This document shows, piece after piece, positions 1 to 5,133 of a stretch of 5,133 nt of DNA. The DNA is from Puniceicoccales bacterium (GTDB lineage Bacteria; Verrucomicrobiota; Verrucomicrobiia; Opitutales; LL51): the NCBI GenBank assembly GCA_031278845.1, contig JAITJQ010000043.1, positions 1 through 5,133 on the forward strand, read 5' to 3'. Within the stretch, counting starts at the first letter, position 1; every line of letters begins with the position of its first letter. A model generated the notes under the pieces. It saw only the letters and a program-made list of their open reading frames with translations, did not search any database and had not been told where the DNA came from. Made by a program: the position numbers and the translations under genes.

Positions 1-101
1 AAAGCCGCAACATCTTCAAGCTTTTGCTGTGGCACTTTGTCTTTCTTTGAAGCCTTGCCAGATAGCATCTCAGCACTGAATTGTAACTTTCTATTAGACA
101 T
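1..101 (-). CDS. 5' end of an unidentified gene, cut by the left edge
   Basis: An open frame starts at an ATG at 101-99 and stays open for 33 codons to the left edge. It begins MSNRKLQFSAEM and continues through a lysine-rich stretch (GKASKKDK, residues 15-22) into KLEDVAA. The composition looks coding, and the segment just before the ATG reads AGCGGAAAC, a weak purine-rich ribosome site placed very close to the start. It lies about 96 bp downstream of the PDDEXK gene on the same strand, so the two could share a transcript, although an own promoter is possible. Too little is visible to name a family. There is no signal peptide or membrane segment in the visible part. The call rests only on the open frame, the start codon and the residue composition. 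Confidence 0.45.
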   Translation of the reverse strand, partial: MSNRKLQFSAEMLSGKASKKDKVPQQKLEDVAA

Positions 102-197
102 GTTTCCGCTTTTGGTATAACATATCATATACCTGAGTTTCGGGAAAGTTTTTCACAATAGGTTGGATTTTCCACATTCAGTTGTCAATACCTGCCA

Positions 198-1331
198 TCA
201 CTCCCCTTCTTCCTTTCTTATCACTCCTTCTGTTTTTAAATATGCAATAAAATCATCAAAAGTCCTTCCCTCGGGAACTTCTTCTTCTTCTCCTTCATCT
301 GAAAGCTCTTCTTCATCTCTCGCAACCCAAACCGCCCGAATTCTATCTTCACTCGGTGAATTCTGTTTTATACCTCTCAAAGATTTTCGACTTAATTTTC
401 CTGTAGCAACAAATTCCCCAATGAGACCTCCTACTATGCCTTCCTGGCGGCCTTTCTGAAGACCTTCCTGGTGTTCGACGGCTATTGCCGTACTATATTT
501 TTCAATTTCCAAATCATCCCGATCATAGGCGATTTGCAAATCCGGTCCCCACGCTTCCCGCCTAAGCATCCTAAAGGCATTGTACACCGGTTCCGGCATG
601 TAAACAAATTTATCACTTCTATCTCCGTATTCGTCCCCAAATTCGGTAACATCAAACTCTTCCGCATGCTTTAGGACGCAATACCACCAATCCGATAGAC
701 TAAAATCCTCTGATTTCCCCACAAAATCATCCTGTCTCGGTGACAGTGTCCTAATGCTCGTTACCCGCGGCAACTCAATCTGAATGAGATGTATCCCCCG
801 CTTAATTGTTTGTCCGGAATTTTGATCCGTCATCACATAATGCTTCATGAATTCATCCCGCTCCATCGGATGTGCCTGTATCTCCTCGATGAAGGGACGA
901 TCCAAATCCTCTTCCCCATCCTTTGGCTGGATTCCTCGTATCCTTTGCGTATCATAATCCAAAAACTGTATCGCATATACCAGTCGGAGGCTTTCATGCC
1001 AATCGTGTCTTTTCAAAATCTCCTCCGACAATTGATGAGAGTACGTATAGGCCGCATAGTAAAGCGCCCGCTCATCGAACATCGTGTGCCTTTTCGCCTG
1101 CATTTCAATGATCACTTTGTCTTTTTTATCGGTGGTGGCATGAAAATCCATGAAAGCATCCCTTTTAGAGGACAACGAAACTCTATCGGAGGCCTTCTTT
1201 ATTTCCGTTACCGGGTTGTCCTTGAAGTCCGGGACCACGCTGTTGATCAAAGACATGGCAATTTCCTCATTACTCATGATATGTCGGAACGCCACATCCA
1301 CTATCGGATTTGCATAGCTACTTAGACCCAT
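198..1331 (-). CDS. Rpn / PD-(D/E)XK nuclease-family transposase-type protein
   Basis: This is a 377-residue protein of the PDDEXK_2 / Rpn group, restriction-endonuclease-fold proteins often annotated as family transposases. Known members such as E. coli RpnA are DNA endonucleases that promote RecA-independent recombination. The N-terminus (MGLSSYANPIVDVAFRHIMS) matches the usual opening of the family, which supports this ATG. The nuclease core is visible as D62 in AFMDF, then E76-x-Q78 in VIIEMQ followed by K80, a complete D...ExQ signature. A central region with SDWW (residues 213-216) follows, then the family's typical EG-rich segment EGLQKGRQEG at 289-298. The tail at 339-351 is strongly acidic (EEELSDEGEEEE) and is encoded partly by a short GAA run. 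The length is usual for the family and no disruption is seen. No Shine-Dalgarno site precedes the start. It is divergent from the HD gene. In vivo activity is inferred from the motif only. Confidence 0.9.
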   Translation of the reverse strand: MGLSSYANPIVDVAFRHIMSNEEIAMSLINSVVPDFKDNPVTEIKKASDRVSLSSKRDAFMDFHATTDKKDKVIIEMQAKRHTMFDERALYYAAYTYSHQLSEEILKRHDWHESLRLVYAIQFLDYDTQRIRGIQPKDGEEDLDRPFIEEIQAHPMERDEFMKHYVMTDQNSGQTIKRGIHLIQIELPRVTSIRTLSPRQDDFVGKSEDFSLSDWWYCVLKHAEEFDVTEFGDEYGDRSDKFVYMPEPVYNAFRMLRREAWGPDLQIAYDRDDLEIEKYSTAIAVEHQEGLQKGRQEGIVGGLIGEFVATGKLSRKSLRGIKQNSPSEDRIRAVWVARDEEELSDEGEEEEVPEGRTFDDFIAYLKTEGVIRKEEGE

Positions 1332-1335
1332 ATTG

Positions 1336-1369
1336 CTTATACATTTTTATTAAAAATAACGCTTGTCAA
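1336..1369 (-). promoter_or_regulatory. Candidate promoter of the PDDEXK gene
   Basis: A perfect TTGACA lies on the minus strand at 1369-1364, followed by a very AT-rich spacer. No good -10 box sits at the usual 16-18 bp distance (AAATGT at 17 bp). TATAAG at 1341-1336 is a better hexamer, but it is 22 bp away and would leave only a few bases before the ATG. The -35 hexamer is therefore the only firm element. Confidence 0.25.
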
Positions 1370-1404
1370 GGGAAAATATTATGAAAAAGATAATAAGCCC
1401 GCCA

Positions 1405-1434
1405 TTGACAGCAATAGGCTGGAGTTTCTAAAAA
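1405..1434 (+). promoter_or_regulatory. Candidate promoter of the HD-domain gene
   Basis: A perfect TTGACA at 1405-1410 is followed after 18 bp by TAAAAA at 1429-1434, a 4-of-6 match to TATAAT. It would give a leader of roughly 115 bases before the ATG at 1557. The -10 box overlaps the first copy of a 13-bp direct repeat, and a palindrome begins just behind it, where an operator could sit. The call is based on consensus matching only. Confidence 0.3.
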
Positions 1435-1543
1435 GATATTGGCCAATTTTACTTCTCCAATATTTTAACATTTTTCCATTTACCATTTAATTATTTTTTA
1501 TTATTTTCTAAAAAGATGAAAGCAACTAAAACAATTAAAGAAG

Positions 1544-1550
1544 AAAGGAA
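1544..1550 (+). promoter_or_regulatory. Ribosome binding site of the HD-domain gene
   Basis: AAAGGAA sits six bases upstream of the ATG at 1557 within a purine-rich run. It supports this ATG as the start and shows that the N-terminal piece is still set up for translation despite the frameshift further down. Confidence 0.55.
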
Positions 1551-1556
1551 AGTGAT

Positions 1557-2060
1557 ATGGATAGATTAGGAGTAAGTGGAGCGGGCGGTAGTATACCGCA
1601 GGTGCCAACTGGTACAGGAGAAGAGCAGGAAGCGTCAGCGCCGAAGTTTGCCAATACTTTACCGCAAAATTCAGCGGCTAAACATCGAGCGAGCGACGAT
1701 TCGGATGTTGACCGCCAGGAACTAGCACAGCGAACAACAGCCAAAGTTGCGTCCCAACCACAGGTTCGAGCAAATGCATTGAAAGCGGGAGGGAAAAAGA
1801 CAATCGTTGGGGATGCTAATACTCCTGACGCTGCACGGCATGAAGCTGCTCGTACTATCGGTAATAGAACCGCTAACTATCAGCTGCCTTTTCAGGAAGG
1901 CGGCAGTATCACAGTCAGTAAAGGCAAGCCGGGCGCACCGGGATATATCGAGGGACTGTTAGAGGCGAAAACTGAAGCAGGGCCAATATCGTCCTTTGAA
2001 ATTGAAGGAAGGAGTGTTGCATTGCCAGGAAATAATCGAGGCAGAATAGCAGTAGAATAG
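1557..2060 (+). CDS. N-terminal piece of a frameshifted HD-domain protein
   Basis: This open frame encodes 167 residues and ends at TAG 2058-2060, inside an 11-bp tandem duplication. It is the front part of a longer protein: with one repeat copy removed, the frame runs straight on into the HD-domain part downstream, giving 630 codons. Residues 1 to about 60 are rich in Ser, Gly, Pro, Ala and Thr (MDRLGVSGAGGSIPQVPTGT and onwards) and look disordered. They include no hydrophobic signal peptide or membrane segment. The part from about residue 105 looks more structured, with alternating hydrophobic residues. A flexible Ser/Gly/Pro-rich N-terminus of this sort is seen in many secreted effectors of intracellular bacteria, so secretion is possible but only inferred. 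The start is supported by an AAAGGAA ribosome site. As it stands, the piece contains no catalytic motif and is probably non-functional alone. Confidence 0.75.
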   Translation: MDRLGVSGAGGSIPQVPTGTGEEQEASAPKFANTLPQNSAAKHRASDDSDVDRQELAQRTTAKVASQPQVRANALKAGGKKTIVGDANTPDAARHEAARTIGNRTANYQLPFQEGGSITVSKGKPGAPGYIEGLLEAKTEAGPISSFEIEGRSVALPGNNRGRIAVE

Positions 2061-2066
2061 CAGTAG
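2043..2066 (+). repeat. 11-bp tandem duplication causing a frameshift
   Basis: The unit AGAATAGCAGT occurs twice head to tail at 2043-2053 and 2054-2064, and the first two bases of a third copy follow at 2065-2066. The second copy brings the TAG at 2058-2060 into frame. With a single copy the reading would go GRIAVVYNAAYKATG without interruption. Because 11 is not a multiple of three, gain or loss of one unit switches the downstream HD domain off or on. Confidence 0.93.
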
Positions 2067-2131
2067 TTTACAATGCAGCCTATAAAGCGACTGGACAGGC
2101 ACAAAGATCTGCGGATGAAATTTCGCACGCT

Positions 2132-3460
2132 TTGCAACAGGCTACACCCCAAGCTGCCACAGCTCAGCTGGGAAATATTGGTGAGCCTTTACCTGTAGGT
2201 GTAAATGTCGCCGATTTTACCGATGCGAAAGGAAAATTAGAGGCCTTTGCCGATGCGATTTTCAATGATCCCCATTGCAAAGGATTATATTCCAAAGATG
2301 AACAAGATGCTGTTAAGGCACAAGTTATTGATCGGGCGCTTGAGTATTGCAAAGCGGACGGTAATATTAGTGCAAATGATGCGATGAAGCTCGTTCGGGA
2401 TAATTTGGTCAAAATTAACCATCAACAGACGGAGGATCACAAGATGGTTACGGGCAGCGATCACGGCGTACGGCACATCATCCAGAGTAACGTTACGAAT
2501 ACGCTTAACGCTTTGGACCAGTTGGGCGAAAATGTATCGGCGAAACAGAAACTAATGGCGATGCAGATTATGATCGACCACGATTTGGGTTACACGACGG
2601 ATGCGGCCAAGGGGAGTTTCAAGTCAGCGAAGGACCACCCTTTGGCGAGTACTGCCTATATGGAATTAGGAGGGCAAGCATCGAATGTATTTACTCCTGA
2701 CGAACAAAAGTTCATGCGGGATGCGGTATTGGCACACGGCTATCCATTTGGGTTGGATCAACCGTTTGATTTCCATCGTGGAGGTCGAGAAAATGCGATT
2801 GCGGGAATAATTTCCGTAGTCGATGCGATGGGGACGACGCAGGATACGAAATGTCCGGCATTATTCCGAGAGGATCCTTATCTTGCTATTTTGAAACAAT
2901 TAGCCAGCAAAAAGATAACTGAAAATGAAGCAAAGCAGCAGTTACATGCCGCGATCGACGCTAATCCTGATATTTCTCAAGACGTGAAAGCAGGTTATCA
3001 TCAGGCAGTTGATTACGATGTAAATGCATTTGGAGCAGGCATGATTGTGCCCCAATTCGGCGGGAAATTAAACTTTACGGATATGGAACCTCAAGGAGAT
3101 GGTAAATACGTATTAAATATTAACATGGAAGTATCCGAGGCGACTAAAAATTTAGCGGGCATTGTAGGGAATAGCAATGCTATTAAGGCGTTCAACAAAC
3201 TAGGAGAAGATATGATCAAGGCATTGTCCCCAGAGAGGCAAGACGCTTTAATTCAAATGATAAATAGTGACGATAATTTAACCCAAAGATCAGAAACTCC
3301 CAAAGGTCCAGAAAATGATATAACTAAAGAAACTCTCCCTAAGGAGGGTTTGGGGAGAATTGCCACTCGAGTAGAAAATGATGGAATAGGGAAAGTAGTG
3401 CCTCTAGGAGGTATTGCAATAACATTCATACCACCGGCACCATCTCCTAGGGGTTCTTAA
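2132..3460 (+). CDS. HD-domain phosphohydrolase-like protein, C-terminal piece
   Basis: This carries the catalytic part of the split gene. The frame is open from 2036, but its first possible start is a TTG at 2132 without a ribosome site. The first in-frame ATG is at 2384, also without one, so independent translation is doubtful and it is better read as the continuation of the gene starting at 1557. Counting from 2132 (442 residues), an HD metal-site pattern is visible: H111 and H115 in DHGVRH, H150-D151 in MIDHDLGY, H169 in DHP, H202 in LAHGY and D231 in VVDAMG. HD proteins hydrolyse phosphate esters such as nucleotides or cyclic dinucleotides; the substrate here is unknown. A helical region (about 250-300), a small beta-rich stretch (about 305-335) and a proline-rich tail ending PPAPSPRGS follow. 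The HD residues all look intact, which suggests a recent break or a reversible switch. Confidence 0.82.
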   Translation: MQQATPQAATAQLGNIGEPLPVGVNVADFTDAKGKLEAFADAIFNDPHCKGLYSKDEQDAVKAQVIDRALEYCKADGNISANDAMKLVRDNLVKINHQQTEDHKMVTGSDHGVRHIIQSNVTNTLNALDQLGENVSAKQKLMAMQIMIDHDLGYTTDAAKGSFKSAKDHPLASTAYMELGGQASNVFTPDEQKFMRDAVLAHGYPFGLDQPFDFHRGGRENAIAGIISVVDAMGTTQDTKCPALFREDPYLAILKQLASKKITENEAKQQLHAAIDANPDISQDVKAGYHQAVDYDVNAFGAGMIVPQFGGKLNFTDMEPQGDGKYVLNINMEVSEATKNLAGIVGNSNAIKAFNKLGEDMIKALSPERQDALIQMINSDDNLTQRSETPKGPENDITKETLPKEGLGRIATRVENDGIGKVVPLGGIAITFIPPAPSPRGS

Positions 3461-3472
3461 TAATAAAACAAT

Positions 3473-3499
3473 AAAAGCCGCACATAAGCGGCTTTTTTT
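3473..3499 (+). terminator. Intrinsic terminator of the HD-domain gene
   Basis: The stem AAAAGCCGC (3473-3481) pairs with GCGGCTTTT (3488-3496) around the loop ACATAA and runs into a seven-base T tract (3493-3499). It begins 12 bases after the TAA of the HD gene. Read on the other strand, the hairpin is followed by TTTTATTG, so it may also stop transcripts of the converging ankyrin gene. Confidence 0.9.
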
Positions 3500-3516
3500 G
3501 TTTTCCGTATATCGTA

Positions 3517-4038
3517 TTAAATTTGATAACCTTCTGCACGCATCCTGGGTAATAATACTTGTTCGACTATTTGTAACGTCTTCAACATAAGTGAATTTGG
3601 TATCATTGTCTTTAGAGATTTTGGTGCTTCAAGTACCTCTTCTGCCAATGCTCCTTCTTCCATCCGGTAGTAAGCTTCCCTTCCTTCATCATAAACAAAA
3701 GTCAATGGTTCATTCTGATACGCATTAAAATCGATATGCGGTTGGTTCAAAAGCAAAAGAACAGCGTCAGATTCAGCGGGTTCATCGGATATACAAGAAT
3801 GATAAGTAAGTGCTTCAAGTAAAGGAACTCGCATGGCCCCACTTCCCGGATTCATATTCGCACCTTTTTCTAGAAATAGACGAATATAATTAATAATATT
3901 TCTATGACGAACATTTAGACGAATAGCAATTGTCAAAGGCGTAATGAGATGATGAAGTGTATAACCAAATTCACCTGGTACTTCTTCTTTTAATATAACA
4001 TTGACATTCGCTCCCCGATCCAAAAGTAGTCGAACCAT
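3517..4038 (-). CDS. Ankyrin-repeat protein, 5'-truncated
   Basis: This frame encodes 173 residues and is probably the back end of a longer ankyrin-repeat protein. It opens in the middle of a repeat: MVRLLLDRGANVN (1-13) is the second half of a canonical ankyrin unit (…IVRLLLDRGANVN). A second repeat spans about 33-63 (TPLTIAIR … YIRLFLEKGANMN) and a weaker third about 72-105 (PLLEAL … LLLLNQPHIDFN). After that comes a non-repeat helical C-terminus ending RMRAEGYQI. Upstream, the same frame continues for only five codons to a TGA at 4056-4054, with no first half of the repeat. The ATG at 4038 also lacks a ribosome site, so this start is probably not original. Ankyrin repeats bind proteins and often occur in effectors of intracellular bacteria. 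The gene converges on the HD gene and may share its terminator. It could be a pseudogene. Confidence 0.7.
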   Translation of the reverse strand: MVRLLLDRGANVNVILKEEVPGEFGYTLHHLITPLTIAIRLNVRHRNIINYIRLFLEKGANMNPGSGAMRVPLLEALTYHSCISDEPAESDAVLLLLNQPHIDFNAYQNEPLTFVYDEGREAYYRMEEGALAEEVLEAPKSLKTMIPNSLMLKTLQIVEQVLLPRMRAEGYQI

Positions 4039-4050
4039 CTCAAAAATCAG

Positions 4051-4222
4051 AGTTCAAAGCTATTTGCTGCTTTTGCAACAGATCTAATGTTCACCCATTG
4101 ATGAAGCCACGGACGTTTTGAATGCTTGCTATCTTGAGGGAGAACGGGATCTGGAAAGGGAAAAGGCTAAGGTCCATATTTATCGCAAAGATTTATCACA
4201 TATAAACAACCTATGGGAATAA
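4051..4222 (+). pseudogene. Broken 3' end of an unidentified gene
   Basis: Two adjacent plus-strand frames look coding and join into one sensible protein end if a single base is removed near 4091-4096. The first reads SSKLFAAFATDLMFTH then stop at 4099-4101. The second, open from 4088, reads PIDEATDVLNACYLEGERD and continues as a charged, helix-like segment to HINNLWE with a TAA at 4220-4222. There is no start codon in the second frame, no upstream gene body and no ribosome site. It is best explained as the C-terminal remnant of a decayed gene placed next to the broken front of the ankyrin gene. I do not recognise the family. The coding reading rests on residue composition alone and could be chance. 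Confidence 0.35.
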
Positions 4223-4344
4223 ACTTTTAATTTTGCTCTATTTTACTTCCGTGCATTGTACCCACAAAAATACTGCATTAGAAATAAAGTAACGTTTGGA
4301 TCACCTGGGTCTGAATTTTCGTTTACAGATAATGTGTTTCGATT
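4223..4344. other. Intergenic DNA downstream of the MBL gene
   Basis: This AT-rich spacer holds no convincing gene, RNA or hairpin terminator for the MBL-fold gene that ends at 4345. A plus-strand frame stays open across it into the antisense of the MBL gene, but it has no start codon and its residues do not look conserved. Together with 4039-4222 it forms an interval of about 300 bp between the ankyrin and MBL genes that seems to be made of gene debris. Confidence 0.5.
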
Positions 4345-5133
4345 TCAAATATTGTCTCCAATATTCTTCACTTTTATCTTTCCTTCAGAGGAGATTACCA
4401 ATTGATAAGCTGTCCTTGAATTGCAAGTAACATAAACCGGTAGAGAAGCAGAGACTGTTTCAGCACTTCTTTTTATGAGATTATATATACTGATCGGATG
4501 CTCCGGAGCTTTTTTCAAAATACTTGCTGTTTTGTACTGAAACCCTAATATTTCACTCTTGGGGATTTTGTTTCTTCCTGCCGGATTACTCGAGATGACT
4601 GAAAAAGAAGGAATGCGTTCCTGCGATGGATCAAAAACTACACCATATAGGTTAAATTCGCCATTATGCCCATCGCCATGGTGAGAAAAAACGAAAACAT
4701 CTATCCGTCCTCCATTTTGCTCTCCATTTCTTTGTTGTTCACCATGTGCTTCATCCCATCGACGACCATCAATTTTGTTTTCGTAAAGAGAAACATCATC
4801 ACCCTCTAAGTCTTTAGGTATAATAGTTTTCTCATTCTTAATACCTCCCACAACGACTTTCTCCCTTTTATCCATTGGGAAAAATTTATCTAACCCGCAA
4901 TAATGGTCACTATCCATATGCGAAATTAAAACCGTAGGTTTAACATCATTTAGTATTTGATCTACTTTTTCTTTTATTACTAAATGTATCTTTGTTGTAC
5001 AAATTTTGCCATTAACTCCATTTCGTTTTATAACTTCGGTCAGTCTTGTCGTACCACAATCAATAACCACAGCGTGAGTATCCGTTCTCAACAAAGTAAA
5101 ACTAGCCTGCCCAACATTGAAAAAATAGACATT
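4345..5133 (-). CDS. ComEC-like metallo-beta-lactamase-fold protein, partial
   Basis: The frame is open from the right edge to TGA 4347-4345, 262 residues, so the start lies beyond the window. A TTG at 5094 could be mistaken for the start, but the 13 codons before it read NVYFFNVGQASFT. This is the N-terminal strand motif of the ComEC/Rec2-type MBL group (F-x-N-V-G-Q-G). AVVIDCG follows, and then the metal-binding loop SHMDSDHYCGL with H72, D74, D76 and H77. A SHHG motif at 150-153 corresponds to the HHGS element. The closing segment (SSNPAGRNKIPKSE, 181-194) resembles the family's N-x-x-x-H-P region but has no histidine there, and no clear T-G-D element is seen. The C-terminus YVTCNSRTAYQLVISSEGKI resembles the family's last strands. 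No membrane segments are visible, so this is a soluble stand-alone version rather than the DNA-uptake channel. Hydrolase activity is plausible; the substrate is unknown. Confidence 0.8.
   Translation of the reverse strand, partial: NVYFFNVGQASFTLLRTDTHAVVIDCGTTRLTEVIKRNGVNGKICTTKIHLVIKEKVDQILNDVKPTVLISHMDSDHYCGLDKFFPMDKREKVVVGGIKNEKTIIPKDLEGDDVSLYENKIDGRRWDEAHGEQQRNGEQNGGRIDVFVFSHHGDGHNGEFNLYGVVFDPSQERIPSFSVISSNPAGRNKIPKSEILGFQYKTASILKKAPEHPISIYNLIKRSAETVSASLPVYVTCNSRTAYQLVISSEGKIKVKNIGDNI

Larger units (their letters stand above)
1332..1556. other. Divergent AT-rich intergenic region
   Basis: This spacer separates the divergent PDDEXK and HD genes. It holds candidate promoters in both directions and a 13-bp direct repeat, TTTCTAAAAAGAT, at 1425-1437 and 1505-1517. 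A 10-bp perfect palindrome, ATTGGCCAAT, lies at 1438-1447 directly after the first repeat copy. A 16-codon plus-strand ORF at 1381-1431 is preceded by AAGGGA, but it is too short to call a gene. Between 1450 and 1505 the sequence is almost all A and T with no recognisable element. Confidence 0.6.

Noticed and set aside
183..188. Perfect TTGACA on the minus strand just after the stop of the PDDEXK gene, a possible -35 box for the left-edge gene
   Set aside because: No acceptable -10 box at 16-18 bp; the nearest TATTGT is 22 bp away, so a single hexamer is too weak to call.
789..1325. 178-residue plus-strand open frame antisense to the PDDEXK gene
   Set aside because: It lies wholly inside a minus-strand gene with clear family motifs and has no recognisable domain; it is a shadow frame.
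4047..4166. Minus-strand short frame reading LPQDSKHSKRPWLHQWVN and onwards to a TGA at 4049-4047
   Set aside because: It has no start codon and opens after a stop; the plus-strand reading of the same bases looks more like protein. It is kept only as an alternative for a homology search.
4223..4406. Plus-strand frame open across the spacer and into the antisense of the MBL gene
   Set aside because: It has no start codon or ribosome site and overlaps a gene with clear motifs; openness in AT-rich DNA is probably chance.
5092..5094. TTG as the start of the MBL-fold gene
   Set aside because: The frame continues upstream to the window edge and encodes the conserved F-N-V-G-Q motif, so the start must be further upstream.
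1..5133. A multi-gene defence or toxin system formed by the PDDEXK, HD, ankyrin and MBL genes
   Set aside because: The genes are on alternating strands, separated by terminators or debris, and two of them are broken; there is no operon structure to support a joint function.
1..5133. CRISPR array, tRNA or rRNA genes
   Set aside because: No regularly spaced repeats, cloverleaf patterns or rRNA-like conserved stretches were seen on either strand.

Overview
This 5.1 kb window looks like an accessory, partly decayed stretch of a moderately AT-rich bacterial chromosome. The contents are a PD-(D/E)XK (Rpn/transposase-type) nuclease-family protein, an HD-domain protein with a long disordered-looking N-terminus, an ankyrin-repeat fragment and gene debris. 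Such a mix is common in obligate intracellular or amoeba-associated bacteria such as environmental Chlamydiae, and also in Holosporales or Amoebophilus-like symbionts. A Shine-Dalgarno-like site before the HD gene argues mildly against Bacteroidetes. I cannot fix the taxon from sequence alone.

Layout, left to right. (1) The first 33 codons of an unidentified minus-strand gene leave the left edge. (2) An intact 377-residue PDDEXK-family protein lies on the minus strand. (3) An AT-rich divergent spacer of about 225 bp has candidate promoters facing both ways. (4) A plus-strand HD-phosphohydrolase-like gene follows, ending at a good intrinsic terminator. This gene is split into two reading frames by a perfect 11-bp tandem duplication at 2043-2064; removing one copy restores one uninterrupted 630-codon frame. 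(5) A 5'-truncated ankyrin-repeat gene on the minus strand converges on the same terminator. (6) A 300-bp interval holds the broken 3' end of an unidentified plus-strand gene. (7) A minus-strand ComEC-like metallo-beta-lactamase-fold protein runs off the right edge.

The genes do not form an operon and nothing in the layout shows that they act together. The strongest observation is the 11-bp duplication, which either inactivates the HD gene or makes it phase-variable. Next are the ComEC-like protein with a partly altered metal site, whose real start lies beyond the window, and the rearrangement junction that removed the front of the ankyrin gene. I do not see a convincing new multi-gene system here.
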